NCBI GenBank assembly: GCA_030052745.1 | Contig: JANBVO010000011.1 | Coordinates: forward strand, 744,001 to 808,000 | Length of the DNA: 64,000 nucleotides | Source: Pleurostoma richardsiae | Lineage: Eukaryota > Ascomycota > Sordariomycetes > Calosphaeriales > Pleurostomataceae | Direction: 5' to 3' | Part shown: positions 1 to 11,592 of the stretch, piece after piece | How positions within the stretch are numbered: position 1 is the stretch's first letter | How the letters are laid out: every line of letters begins with the position of its first letter | The notes under the pieces: generated by a model | Databases searched by the model: none | What the model was told of the DNA's origin: nothing | The model's input: the letters and a program-made list of their open reading frames with translations, nothing else | Translations under genes and position numbers: made by a program

Positions 1-527
1 CCGGAGGAAGTAAATGATTGAGTGGTATCACCTAGCTTGCCGGCCATTCTGTTACCTCTGTGACTGAACTTCATGTCCTGAATAGAAGAGCTCCTTTGTG
101 CAACGCCGCGGCCACCCTCTCGTGGCACATTCTTTCAGACCATCTGCCTACCTACAACAGAAGACTATCGTGAATGACAGATCCTCCAGATTCCCTTCCA
201 GGGACCTAATGTAGACCACTATAGCTCGTTCCTCTACTCTAGTCGAAAAAGAAGGAAAACCAGCACCCTCGCCGGGGTTTGAGCCAGAGATGAGACTCCC
301 GCAAAGCAAATACTACCACTATTATAGCCATTTCTATTCGTACAAGCGTTATTATAGCAGAAGTCCAGCAACATCATGTTGAAGGCTTGAAGCATGCAGG
401 AACTCCTCACCAGAGCGCTGACTCTTGCGGAGTTCCGTCACTGAACAACCAGCCCATCGACTCCCCGTCGCCGAGGTTGAACTGACCATCTGTCATCTGC
501 TCTCTGTCGTCAGTACGCTTTGGACGG
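1..527. other. Gene-free left edge
   Basis: I see no convincing coding region, RNA gene or repeat here. The Zn2Cys6 factor gene ends at 528 on the minus strand, so this stretch should hold its 3' untranslated region and terminator, but no clear poly(A) signal could be assigned. Confidence 0.5.
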
Positions 528-2911
528 TCAAAATCCCCTTCGGTCACTAACCATCAAATCCCAGTCTTCGACCAGCTCCGTGGGCGTGTTCAGCGACATC
601 CGGCCCATGCCGTCCACCGTCCCCTCACCTCGACGGTCCTGAGCGGCCATCCGTTCCAAAATTGGAATACACGCCTCCTCAGCGTCCTCGGTTGCCCTAA
701 GTAGCAAGAGCGGCATCTCCTCCTTGGGGATGCCACGCAACAACGCATCGACCTGTGCCGCAATGATACACCATATCATGTATCCCTTCATATTCGTCTC
801 GCCAGCCTCAATGACGCGTAGGTTCCAGGCTCTCGCATCCTCCACCACCGCCAGTAAGTCCGGGCGCACCGTCACTGGGCCCAGGCTGTCCTCCTCTTGC
901 AGCTGGACCTTGATCTCCACGGCGATGAGCAGCCCGGCCTGGAAGGGTATCTTGCGAAAGAAGCCACTACTTGACGAGACAAGCCGTGCCAGGTCGACAT
1001 CGACCGGGATGTCGCCGCCGGGCCGCGGAACCGCTATGGACACGGACGGACACGTCGAGTACCAGATCTTAAGTGAGGTGTCGATCACCACCTTCCTGGA
1101 GAATGCGTAGGCCGTCTCCTCCATCGCGGGTCCGAAAAAGGGAATGTGGAGGCACAGCAGATAGCGGCGCATAATCAGGTCCACGGCTCTTATCTGGAAT
1201 TGGGAGACGGATTGGCCAGTGCTGGAGTTATTATATCTCTGTAAGGTCTGATACAGGGACTTGTATACTGCCCTGAACTCTTTGTCGAGCCGGAGGGTCT
1301 CCTCGTACGATCCTTGCGGCCCGAGATCATTCAAGAATTTGGTAATCGCAAGCCTGAGTGGTAGTGTCTTCCGGAAGGCTATGGCGAAGGACGTTTGCGT
1401 ACAGCAGTCGTCGTTCTTGGGCACTGAGTCACCTTCTATAAGCTGATCGTCGTCGTAGTTGCCAGGCGGTTCTGTGTCAAAGTCTGCAAGAGAAACCAGA
1501 GGAGGGCCACCCGAATCAATGCTGGTATCCACCGTGATCTCCAAGATCGTGTTCCACAATCTCCTCCGTATTTCAGCAGCCAGGAGGCTCGGCTTCTTCG
1601 GCAGGCGGGCGGGGTCCCTGTGTAGTCCCATGTAGACTGCAGATCGGAGTAGAGCACCGGCCGAGATCCAAATCAGGGCCCCGCCTATGCCTGCAGCTTC
1701 CCGGGCGAGCAGAAGCAGAATGTAAGTCTGCAGAGACTGGATCGTCAAGCGAGACTTGAACTCTGGCTCCGAGAACCAAGTCTGAGCCTCGTACACCCAA
1801 CGAACCGCAGAGGACCGCAGGGAGAACTCGTCATCGTACGTAGTAGCTCCGATCGCCATGACTAGCTTGACTTGGACCAAGAAAGCAGGATCTGGTGGAG
1901 TGTTCGACAACCACAGGGCTTCATAATCTCTTCTGAAGAAGGGGATGTGCAGAATACGGTAGAGGCTCTCTGCATTGCGCATGTAGCAGTCGACGAGTGC
2001 GTCGGCAAGTTCTTTCGAGGGTAGTTCAGTTGTTGGGGGCGAAGGCCACGGAGGTGCTCGTTGAGACTTGATAATCCTTGCCAGGTGTTTGCACTTCCGC
2101 AAGCGGGGGAGCGCAGATGAAATTATCTCATCCTTGGCGTATGGCTCGATCATCAGAAAGATGTCTTGGAACTGGCACATTTTAAACGTTTAGCGGATCC
2201 TGAACTGAAGTCTAGCTGGTCGCATGCCCTTACGCCAATGACTCCATTAACCCAGTGACTCTGTCCGAACAGGCGGGTCTTATGCATGACATTGCGGCTC
2301 GTAACTTGGATTTGACTATTCGACAAGCCGGTTTCTCGGTGAACATAGAACTCCCCCGCGATAGTGGACGTCGTTGCCTCGACCCAAGGCTGCGGAGGCT
2401 GCGGAGGCTGGGCTGGAGGCCGAGCTTGGTTCGCCTGGCTCAGTTGCTCCTCGAGCTGCTTGATTCTGTCCTTCATAAACTCAACATCTTGAAAGAGCGA
2501 CTGACTAGAAGGAGATGATGCACTTGTCGCACTGGGAGCCACTGCTGCCGAGAAATGGCTTGCGATTGTTGACCCAGTGCTGGTAGTGGAGGCTCGTTCG
2601 ACAGATGTCGGCGTCGGGTAATGAGGTGCGTGAAGCTCTTGAGCCAGAGCACTACTACTCCCCACTGCTTCGTCATGTCCATCGTGCTCCCGCGGTCGTA
2701 ATGGAGGATGGTCAAGATAGACACAAGCGATCTCCTTCCTGGAGCGAATACAGTTGTTACAGGGGGTTTCTCGATTACATCTTATCTTTCGTTTCCTACA
2801 CAATGTACAAGAGCTGTATTCTTTCCGTTGTCAGCGCAGATCATGTAACGAAAGAGTTGGGGCGTTAACGCACACAGCCGGCCTTCTACGGCGACGTTCG
2901 GGCTCGGCCAT
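528..2911 (-). CDS. Zn2Cys6 fungal-specific transcription factor
   Basis: Nuclear DNA-binding regulator of about 753 residues. I read three exons: 2911-2874, 2813-2234 and 2171-528. The introns are 60 and 62 bases with GTGCGT/ACAG and GTAAGG/CCAG ends, and the frame stays open throughout. The start ATG at 2911 opens an Arg-rich leader directly before the zinc cluster (Cys15, 18, 25, 31, 34, 43; spacing C-x2-C-x6-C-x5-C-x2-C-x8-C), which is complete only when exon 1 is spliced on. A Pro/Gln-rich coiled linker follows, then the fungal_trans middle homology region, with a recognisable TRLFGQSHW motif before it. The gene is divergent from the MFS transporter starting at 3483, so it may control that transporter; this is inference. 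The target and inducer are unknown. Confidence 0.9.
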
Positions 2912-3482
2912 AGCGGTAGCTGGAGTGATTCGGTCAAGCACCGACGATTTGTATTGGAGTTGCACCGAAAGTCCGTGAATAGAAGTTCGGACAAATACCC
3001 TGCCTGCACGAGTCTGGGACCGGACTTTTCTTATTTACCACTTGGCCGGCGGAATATGTAATTGATGTGATGGATGCTGCGAGTCATGGGTTCGGTCCGA
3101 GTTTCTCGGTGGCGTTACCAATTGGACGAATAGTATCTTGAGAATTGGTCGGCATTTGGCTGCCCATAAGACATACTATCTGGTTTCTATATAGCTAGAT
3201 CCTCCATAAACCGATTCCGGCACCCTCGCATTGACCGAGGCCGAGCAGGATGTCGCAGGGCATCATCTCGGATATCTTTTCGTTCTGTTCGCAATTCGGC
3301 TCCGAAGAAGCAAACTTCCCCTTTCTTGAACCAGTATATAACCCTGATATACGTGAGCTTGTTCTACTCGCCATGTACTCTATTCGCCAGTATCACATCA
3401 AGCCCTGGGAGACCCCTTTACGTCTGCCCACCCGACCGACGTTTAAAACGCAATTCCCCTGACGTGGTCGTATCATTGCAAC
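2912..3482. promoter_or_regulatory. Divergent promoter, Zn2Cys6 factor / MFS transporter
   Basis: This 571-base interval separates two divergent start codons and must contain both promoters. It holds a 70-codon ATG-initiated reading frame at 3250-3462 that stops 20 bases before the transporter start; it resembles no protein I know and could be an upstream ORF in the transporter leader. I could not pick out a CGG-type binding site with confidence. Confidence 0.5.
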
Positions 3483-4851
3483 ATGTCTATTGCCGAAAAT
3501 AAGGACAACCCCCCTTCCGGCGACGCAGGGAACACCTCAGACGCAACAGTGGAGACTGGCCGCGAGGAGAAGACCGCTCACGAGTTCGGGGAAGCGCCTG
3601 ATGGCGGTCTACGAGCGTGGCTCGTTGCTATCGGGGCGGCCTTCATCACCTTCGCGTCCATGGGCTTCGCGAACTCGTTCGGCGTCTTCCAGGAATACTA
3701 CATGACTCATCAGCTCCGTGGCAGGAGCGCCGATACGATAGCATGGATCGGCAGTTTGACGGCCTTCTTCCAGTTTTTCGCTGGGGCCATAGGAGGACCG
3801 TTGTTCGACCGTTATGGCGCATGGGTATGCATCCGCTCGCCACACCTACTTGTATACATCAGCTGTCCGCCCACTCACACGGTAAAAATAGCTTATCCGA
3901 CCGGCCACTATATTGTGTGTCTTCGCTACGATGATGGTCAGTCTATGTGACGAATACTGGCAGTTCATCCTGGCCCAGGGCCTCCTACTCGGCCTCACTA
4001 TGGGCTTCATGCAATTCCCGGCATTCGCAGCGGTGGCTCAATTCTTCGACAAGAAGCGGGCTGCTGCCCTGGGTCTCGCTGTGGCAGGATCGTCTGTCGG
4101 TGGGGTTGTCTTTCCCATAGCTCTATCTAAGATGCTTAACAGCTCCTCCCTGGGCTTTGGGTGGTCGGTGCGCATCATCGCTTTCGTGATGCTACCTACG
4201 TTGGGCTTCTCCTGCTTCACCGTCAGAGCCCGCCTGCCGCCGAGGCCAACCAACTTCTTCATCGCCACGGCATTCAAGCAGGTCGATTTCATCCTCCTAG
4301 TGGCTGCACTCCTCTTCATGTTCCTTGGGATGATGACCCCGCTCTTCTTCATCCCGACGTACGCAGTGACAAAAGGCATGGATGCGACGCTGGCCTCGTA
4401 CCTCCTTGCGATCCTCAACGCTGCCTCAACGTTCGGCCGCATCATCCCCGGCATCATGGCGGACAAGTTTGGGCGAACGAACATTCTCGCCCTCGGCGGC
4501 ATCAGCACTGGCGTTGTCATCCTCTGCCTGACCAAGGCGGAGAGCACCGCGGCGCTGGTGGTCTACTCGGTCTTTTTTGGGTTCGTCTCGGGCACTATCA
4601 TCTCCGGCGGTTCCGCAGCCCTGACTGGCTGTGTCAAGGATCCGCGAGACATTGGGACCTACATGGGGACTGGTCTTTCCATCAGCTCTATTGCTGTCCT
4701 GATCGGACCCCCTATTAACGGCCGGTTGGAGCACGTATATGGCGGGTTCTTTGAAGTCTCCATATTCAGCGGCGTCATGTGTCTGGTTGGTGGTCTCATT
4801 GCGTTTGTGAGCAAGGTCGGAACCTCCCATGGCATTCTTGGGAGGACATAA
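3483..4851 (+). CDS. MFS monocarboxylate-type transporter
   Basis: Plasma-membrane permease of the major facilitator superfamily, monocarboxylate porter branch, 433 residues. Two exons: 3483-3824 and 3892-4851. The 67-base intron starts GTATGC and ends ATAG, and splicing gives an unbroken TM2 region (YGAW-LIRPATILCVF). A charged N-terminal tail of about 40 residues precedes PDGGLRAWLV, a typical family motif at the start of TM1. The remainder shows twelve hydrophobic segments, including the DRYG loop after TM2 and a central cytoplasmic loop that is short (about RARLPPRP). The substrate cannot be told from sequence; relatives carry monocarboxylates, and many fungal paralogues have unknown substrates. 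It is divergent from a Zn2Cys6 factor and lies 362 bases before the RON1-type gene. Confidence 0.88.
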
Positions 4852-5213
4852 CGACTGCTGAGAGCCTCGGATTTATGGAAATCTCACCTCTTCCGTATTT
4901 TGGTCTTATTATTGTCAAATAGAATAAAGAATATTGACAAACCCGTTTAGAACCTTTGAACTACTTCTAGAACAGAACAAAGAGCGCCAACTGCTTATGT
5001 CAGCTGATAAGGACTCATGATAGCGACGGGATCTAGACTGAAATAGCTTGACCTTCACGGGTCCCCGAACTCAGTCCGGTTCCGGCAGCACTGGTAAAGG
5101 ATCTATCTCAAAACTGGGACCGCGCCCGCAATCAATGTCAGCCCTGGTCCAGGTATGCTCGATAAGGCTCAGGCGCATCCACATGCCGGCTCAACAGGCG
5201 CTTTCTCTTAGCA
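4852..5213. other. Intergenic, MFS 3' end to RON1-type 5' end
   Basis: This is a 362-base spacer between two plus-strand genes. It contains an AATAAAG near 4923 that could serve as the transporter poly(A) signal, and presumably the promoter of the Ndt80-like gene. Nothing else stands out. Confidence 0.4.
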
Positions 5214-6641
5214 ATGGCAGATGACCCCGCCACCGTAGGGGATGATCAGCTTACATTTGGGCCGACGAGACCAGTCTGCTCGGTGTACGACGACACAGAG
5301 AGCAGCGTGGATGTATCCATTACCGCGAGCCTACAAGGGATCTTTGTCCTCTCTCGTGAGGCCCTGGATGAAGACAGTAGCAGGTCCGAGAACGTCTTGA
5401 CATGCTACCGCCGCAATCGATTCCAGGTGGTTGGGGACGTGTCGCTCAGCGCTTGGCCAAAGTCGGTGTCGTCGACAGCAGAAGACAAGAGCTTCCCAAT
5501 AGAGAAGCTATCAGCGCGGCTCACCGCCGTGGAGTCAAGAGACTGGACACATGTGGCGATCCTCGCCGCGCCTAGCAGGGACCCTGCAGAGTCTGTAATC
5601 CCGGGCGGCCCAGCCGAGATTGAGTTGGCCGCGGCCAACTCCAGGACGCCGACTAACGCGGGCCTGCAGCTGAGCATTCCCATCTCGTGGGAGAGGCTGC
5701 AGTTCCGCTCCGCCACTGCAAACAACGGGCGGAAGAGGAGAGAGCTTCGGCAGCGGTTCAGGGTGGAGACGTCTATCATCGCGACCAAAGGCGACGGCTC
5801 TGAGGTCTGCATTGCTACGGCGTCCTCGTCTCTCTTGACGGTACGGGGCCGCAGTCCCAAGAATTTCGAATCGAGGAATGACTATCCTCTATACTTTACC
5901 AGCCCGATAACACGAACTCCGGGACAGGACGAGGCTATGGCGATAGAGTCTCATCATCAAGATCCGTTCGAGTCAGTGTTCCTGTCACAGCCGCCTGCGG
6001 TGTCATTCTTCCAGGCTGAAGCTCAAGGGAGCCTGAGTAACGGCCAAGTCGTCTACTCCCCGACCATGTGGGACTGGATTGATCTCAGTGCAGCTACCGG
6101 AGAGACGTTCGGGCATCATGTTTCGGACCTAGGCGGGGAAGAGTCGAGTCCACCCTTAAACGTTGAAGCTCGAGGGGACCAGCGTCCAAGGCCAGCAGCG
6201 ATTGGTGTTGAATCTGAATACAACACGGGTATCTCTGAATGGTCGCCCACCAATGCGCCACTCTTGACCGCAAACCAGAATAAGGACTTCACCTATGAAG
6301 CTGGCAGCACTATTCTCCCTACCGAAACCTCCTCCTTGGTCACTGAACAGCCGATTATATCCTCCCAGCCTCGCAGCCTAGACACGAGAGTTGCTGGAAC
6401 CCAGAGAGACGCTCCCGATGACGGTACCACCACAGAGGCAGACGATATAAGTGGACAGTCTCCTCTGGATGGTAGGAAACGGTATACATATATCCCGGTG
6501 GGGGTCGACGGCTGGCAGCCGCCGGTAGAGCCCGTGTACTGGCCACACCCATGGAGTCACGTATACAAGCCTCAGCCTTGGGGCCAGCAGTCGCAAGCGG
6601 CGCGGCGGGAGAATCGTTACTACTCAGTACTTGATCGCTAG
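5214..6641 (+). CDS. ron1: Ndt80/PhoG-like transcription factor, RON1 type
   Basis: Predicted nuclear regulator of 475 residues in one exon. The N-terminal 220 residues match the Ndt80/PhoG DNA-binding fold (p53-like Ig barrel): TCYRRNRF at 63-70, LQFRSATANNGRKRR at 162-176, and LTVRGRSPKNF at 208-218. These are the hallmark blocks of yeast Ndt80 and Neurospora VIB-1, which contact DNA through the Arg-rich loops. The C-terminal 250 residues are low in predicted structure and rich in Ser, Pro and Thr, with a Pro/Trp/Tyr-rich end. In Trichoderma reesei the Ndt80-like factor RON1 sits in the GlcNAc gene cluster and is needed for GlcNAc catabolism; the same neighbourhood here is the main reason for the symbol. 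It converges on the kinase gene, with only 89 bases between stop codons. A VIB-1-type paralogue is the alternative. Confidence 0.85.
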   Translation: MADDPATVGDDQLTFGPTRPVCSVYDDTESSVDVSITASLQGIFVLSREALDEDSSRSENVLTCYRRNRFQVVGDVSLSAWPKSVSSTAEDKSFPIEKLSARLTAVESRDWTHVAILAAPSRDPAESVIPGGPAEIELAAANSRTPTNAGLQLSIPISWERLQFRSATANNGRKRRELRQRFRVETSIIATKGDGSEVCIATASSSLLTVRGRSPKNFESRNDYPLYFTSPITRTPGQDEAMAIESHHQDPFESVFLSQPPAVSFFQAEAQGSLSNGQVVYSPTMWDWIDLSAATGETFGHHVSDLGGEESSPPLNVEARGDQRPRPAAIGVESEYNTGISEWSPTNAPLLTANQNKDFTYEAGSTILPTETSSLVTEQPIISSQPRSLDTRVAGTQRDAPDDGTTTEADDISGQSPLDGRKRYTYIPVGVDGWQPPVEPVYWPHPWSHVYKPQPWGQQSQAARRENRYYSVLDR

Positions 6642-6730
6642 GAAGCATATGGCTGATATGTGTGTTACAGTCTGATGCATCTCAATGCACCCCGTCTATT
6701 TTGCATCTGTATGTACAAGAGACTCTAGGC

Positions 6731-8810
6731 CTAAACTTGGGTTTTCCTCCACCATCGGAGACGCTCTCCTAATGATCTCCTCCACCAAGACTGACCTGTC
6801 TTTTGTAGTGGCTGTCCTTGTGTTTGCCACGGACGTAAACGCCGCCTAGGGCGTAACTGTCCCGGGAACGCGCCTCCTGTGTCTTCTATGTCTCCTTGGC
6901 CGGTCATGCCGGAGCTTCCTAGAGCATTTGGCCGGACTGCAACGACTATCGTTTCAGCTCGCTTTGCCTCCACTGTGACGCACTCAACAGATACAGGTCT
7001 CGGCCCTTTATATTCCACTGAATTGACATCCACGGCCTCAGAATGCAAAGGCTCACTCCCGACTACTGTGGTCGTATCCGTGCCGATAGTACCTGGCACC
7101 GTTAAGGTCCCTTCCCTGTGGCGAGGATAACGCGCCATTAAGGCAGCGACCGCGACGCCAGTAAGGCTCGATTCAGCCGCCACAGCAAGCCGCAAACTAT
7201 CCGTACAGGGACTGTCCGAGGCGGCGCTCGTCGCCTGCAGACCATCAAGATAGGATTGACACAGCTGCATGAAACCGGGATACTTCTCGATGACAGAACC
7301 AAGACATGAAACCGTGCAGTGCTGAGACACCGTTCTGTCCGGAGTCCTGTCCCCGAAGGAGTCCTGGAGTGCCTTCATGGAGTGAACGGCTACAGCCAGG
7401 TACGCTGCTGCACGAGCCATCACCGCCTTGCATGTCTCCCTTAGGTAATGCAGGTCCTCTGGCGAGACGCGTGACTGCAGGCCAAAGGAGGTGGCGATGC
7501 GAGTATCAATGTCACTCCGCGTATCATCATTGTCCCTGCACGACAGTCAGTAATGCAAGATCGGCCAGGGATGCGGTCAGGCACTCACATCAAAAGCAAA
7601 GGGGCATTTTCCAATCGCCAGCTGAACGGTTGGCTGATTTCCTCGGGAAGTTGCCCATCGAAAAGTGACACCGTCCTGACGGCGGCGACGATCACCTGGC
7701 GGATGATCTCGCCGACAAAAAAGGCTCCAACGAGCTGCTCGAGGCCCAAGATGTCGGGGTCAGGAAGCATCTCAGAGATGGACTGATCCCAAGCAGTCTT
7801 TGGGAAGACGCGCTGCCCTGTCACGCAGAGCTCACCGTCTACAAGGACATGCTGTGCCAGCTCCGTCCAGTCCGGATTGCGCTTTCCATACTTGCCACGA
7901 GCGAGCGACGAGGTCGGCAGCCTTACGGCGCCGTTGAATCCTGTGCCTGCCACAACCGAGAGCTCTGTGGTAGGATCAAGATAGGACATGGCGAGAAGGA
8001 CGCTAACACTGTCGTTCAATATGGCTTCGAGCCGCAGCGGCAGGCCCTGCCTCGGGATTAGTCTGCTGTTAGACACAACATGTTCTCTAGATACTGTAAA
8101 CCATACCGACCGCCTGAACGCCGCAGACATACAGGCGTTGATGCTTTTCCCCTTCAGGTCAAGCCCGACTTTGAAGGCTTTCCCCATGTCCTTCAGCTCA
8201 CCGTCATTGAGCCGAGTCTGACTGATTCTGTGTCAGCATGGACTGAGAAAGACACAAGAGCTGGCTAATGCAAGAGTCAGAGGTGAACTTACTCGAGTGG
8301 AAAGGACCATACCAGCCCTAGTGGAATATCGGCCGGCTGAGTATCCTCTAAGTTCGCATCCTGGTTTCCCAGAAAAGCCTTGACATTGCGGGCGATCCAG
8401 TCGAAAAAGGCCTCCCCATCCAAATCCTTGACGGGTTGCAAGATGGGCCAAATCTGCTGCTTCTCGATCGTTAATCTGTTCGCTGCTGCTGCATGAGCGT
8501 CTAGCTTGACGATTGCGACGCGCATAGTCGAGCCTCCGATGTCGATGGCTATGACCCTTCCGTGCTCTTTGCCGGAAGGGGACCGGTCGATGAAGGATGG
8601 CAGCATAGACAGAGACTCCAAATCGCTGAGTTTTTCTCTCAATGACACCGTCAAGTTGCGGGCATAATCATAGAGCGTCTCGAGATTGAGATCCGCTGTG
8701 AAGCTAGACACGACATTATCGAAGAATGCGGCTTTGTCACTGTCCACGGCGGAAGTGTACTGCTGGTCATTCGCTTCCGACATCGTCAAGTCCAATGGCC
8801 CATCAATCAT
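6731..8810 (-). CDS. hxk3: Hexokinase-family N-acetylglucosamine kinase
   Basis: Cytosolic sugar kinase, predicted to make GlcNAc-6-phosphate from GlcNAc and ATP. Three exons: 8810-8293, 8227-7589 and 7535-6731, with introns of 65 and 53 bases; about 653 residues. Visible motifs are the phosphate-1 loop AIDIGGSTMRVAIV, the sugar-binding block WSFPLEISQTRLNDGEL, ILNDSV, the phosphate-2 loop VVAGTGFNGA, and an adenosine block AAESSLTGV near residue 510. A start at 8783 (MSEAND) is equally possible, and an acceptor six bases downstream (starting 8221) would also keep frame. The kinase fold ends near residue 524; the remaining 130 residues form a low-complexity tail ending in a Trp/Arg-rich segment, longer than usual for the family. 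It is divergent from the deacetylase gene, as in other fungal GlcNAc clusters. A glucokinase-like role is possible but less likely in this context. Confidence 0.85.
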
Positions 8811-9536
8811 ACCAATGGACTATGAGATGGTCTATTGCATCTGATTGAGAGCAACATATATCCACGTGACGAGAGGTAGGTGACTGAGTGTACTGGCTGG
8901 CATCTGAAATCTGTCCCTAGGAGGTCAGCAAGGCACTAAATCCGTGCTTCTCGTCCTCTTCGGAGCCCACAGGTGGCCGACGGTGCCCGGTCCGGATAAT
9001 GGCCTTGGTCTCCGCCTCAGAGGCCATTGCGCCGTTTGCGTTGAGAAGGTATTGTAAGAGGGAAGCGCGTGTAACGATACCGTGTCTGATGGTAGCGTCT
9101 CGGCTCCAGCGGAACGATTGCAGGTCGTATAGAAGCCCCATAGCCATCGTACACTAGCCCCTCTAGCATCATCGTAGGGCCAGATTACAGGCTCGCTCGG
9201 TTGGTTGATGCATGTTACGTTGAGTCGCAGTTCCACATGTGTAACGCTGCCACATTCCCCACCTTCAACGTTCCCACAGCCCATTCAGGAGATGCCCTCG
9301 CTGACAGCTCGACTGTCAGACTGGTCATAATGATGGTGAGGGTGGGTCGCCCTCTGGCTCTATGCGGCATTGGCCAGGTGTTGGCCGTCGTTCATGAGAC
9401 GCAGCATCAGTCGCGGCTTGTTCAAGTAGGAATTCTTCATTGCCGAATCGCGTTCGACTGAGTTCCTAAACCTAAGAAAGCTGCCGTGCTCGGGTAGCTG
9501 GATCTAATTAACGTCGTTCCCACATTGCTGCCAAGC
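8811..9536. promoter_or_regulatory. Divergent promoter, GlcNAc kinase / deacetylase
   Basis: This 726-base interval lies between two divergent start codons and should drive co-expression of the kinase and deacetylase. A minus-strand open frame at 8917-9147 (76 codons, ATG start) lies inside it. I do not recognise its product, and it may be chance or a leader ORF. No Ndt80-type middle-sporulation element could be assigned with confidence by eye. Confidence 0.5.
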
Positions 9537-11023
9537 ATGGCCTCGGCAACAGATACGCCCTCCATTGTTCGGTTCACAAACTGCGTTCTAGCATTTGATG
9601 GCACCGAACAGCCCGACGACTTGTACATATGTCAGGCAGCTGGCAAGATTGTTCCAAAGCCGTCGCCATCTGAACCAGTAAGGACAGTGGACCTGGGTGG
9701 ACGCTTGCTCTCACCAGGCTTGATCGATGTGCAACTCAACGGGGCCATGGGCCTCAATTTCTCGGACGTGCCGGCTACAGAGCCGGAAATGGCTGGCTAT
9801 GCAGAAGCAGTGGACAGAACCTTCACCGGTCTCATTAAGACGGGAGTGACGAGCCTGCTACCGACCCTCGTCACAGCCAAATCGGAAGTCTTTAAGCGGG
9901 TTAGAGCCTGTCCCAGTCATAGCCTCTCCTCTCAGACAAGCGTTCGCTGAACCGTCACACAGGCAATACCGTATGTTGCGCCCAAGGGCCATCTGCGAGA
10001 TGCATCTGCTGGTGCCGAGTCGCTGGGCATCCACTGCGAAGGCCCCTTCATCAGCCCGGCGAAGAAAGGGGCACATGCGGCCGATCTTCTGCAGATTCCC
10101 AGTGCCGGTGCCAAGACAATTGAAGAGTTCTACGGCCTCGAAAACTTGAAGCCACCTTCGGTGGGAGAAGCAGATGCACAGAATTCTCGCCCAGCGCCGA
10201 TCAGGAAGATCACCGTAGCTCCAGAGCTTCCGGGAATGTACGATGCCATTCGAGACTTGACCAGAGATTACGGGACCGTAATCTCTCTCGGTCACTCAGG
10301 GGCCACGTACGAGCAGGGGCTCGAGGGTATCCGTGCCGGTGCCACCATGCTGACGCACACATTCAACGCTATGGAGCCGTTCCTCCACCGCAAGCCAGGC
10401 TTAGTTGGACTCATCGGGGCTCCGGAGACAGAATTGAAAAAGATGGATGGCAAGTTGAGCCGACCGTTTTTCGGGCTCATCACCGATGACATTCACGTCC
10501 ATCCGAGTTGTGTCCGTGCCGCCTGGGCTATGCACGAGGAAGGCTGCATCGTTACTACCGACGGTACTGCGGCCACCGGACTTGACCTCCCCGACGGTGT
10601 GCACCAATGGAAGACCGGCGGGCGTCGAGTGATCAAGTCGGGCAGGAAGCTGTTCCTGGAGGGCACGGATACTATCGCTGGCGGGTAGGTAGCGGGCACG
10701 ACGACACCGCCGTCTTATCGTTCCTCACGCTGGTGGGCTAAGTTCTAACCATTCTCCTGCCTAGGACTACCACTTTGCTTCAATGCGTCTCGAACCTGAT
10801 CCGGTGGACCGGCGTTAGTCCTGCTCGGGCCTTGAAGACGGTAACCGGGAACCCGGCCAAGATGTTGGGACTGGAAGATGTGAAAGGTACCCTGAGACCA
10901 GGCGCGGACGCCGATCTCCTGGTCTTGTCCTGGGATGGTGCCAATGGCCAACAGGAACTGAAGGTTGACGAAGTGTGGAAATTTGGTACGCAGGTCTTCG
11001 TAGCAGCAGATGCGCAGTCATAG
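9537..11023 (+). CDS. dac1: N-acetylglucosamine-6-phosphate deacetylase
   Basis: Amidohydrolase-superfamily enzyme that removes the acetyl group of GlcNAc-6-phosphate to give glucosamine-6-phosphate and acetate in the cytosol. Three exons: 9537-9899, 9963-10684 and 10765-11023; introns of 63 and 80 bases (GTTAGA/ACAG with a GCTGAAC branch, GTAGGT/CTAG). The product is 447 residues, normal for the family. Key motifs: GLIDVQLNG near the N-terminus, HCEGPF with its metal-binding Glu, LGHSGAT, THTFNAM with a nearby HRKPG, ITDDIHVHP, and the catalytic Asp in TTDGTAATG. A C-terminal beta-strand segment (GADADLLVLSW) closes the composite domain. The start at 9537 is the only in-frame ATG near the first conserved strand. 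It stands between the divergent kinase and the GH3-GNAT gene on the same strand. Confidence 0.95.
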
Positions 11024-11592
11024 TCATCTTCAAACCAATCCTCGCCTCATAAAAGGTTATCAGCCCCTCAAAATGCTGCACAATTCCATGAGTGCCGTGT
11101 ATTAAAGGCTGTTTTCTGTGAGGCTTGCCGTGTGTCTTATCTTGTAAGTCTCGGACACTCAGTTCAGGTACGGCACGGTCGATTGGCCTTAATGCTAAGA
11201 CGCCCATTCATGACAATCCTTGGGACCGAATACATCGGAATTGAAGATTACGGCACCTATGCTTTAGATGTGCAACGCCTAGCGTCTCACCGAGTCCTTC
11301 ACAGGCGGAGATTCAACGCGAGGATAAAGAAGTTCGTTCAACGTTCAAGATATCCACCTACCTACCTAGGTAGGGTTGCATTAGTCAGCTATGAAGGCAC
11401 GTGATGACTTTCCAGATGGACAGTCCGACGTCGATGTCGAGAATGGGAGACTTGCACAGGCAAAAGGGCAGCGAAAAGATTACAGAAGTCACATATTGCG
11501 CACATGGCTTATAAAGAATGTCGCAATACCTAATACTTCATCTTCTCCTTCAGGACCGCACGTGCTAGGGCTAGCATTGCCCGTAGGTTGAC
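11024..11592. other. Intergenic, dac1 to GH3-GNAT gene
   Basis: This 569-base spacer contains the dac1 3' region and the promoter of the next gene. It carries a perfect 14-base palindrome CCTACCTAGGTAGG at 11361-11374, one of several TACCTAGG-like motifs scattered in intergenic parts of this window. No gene is supported here. Confidence 0.5.
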
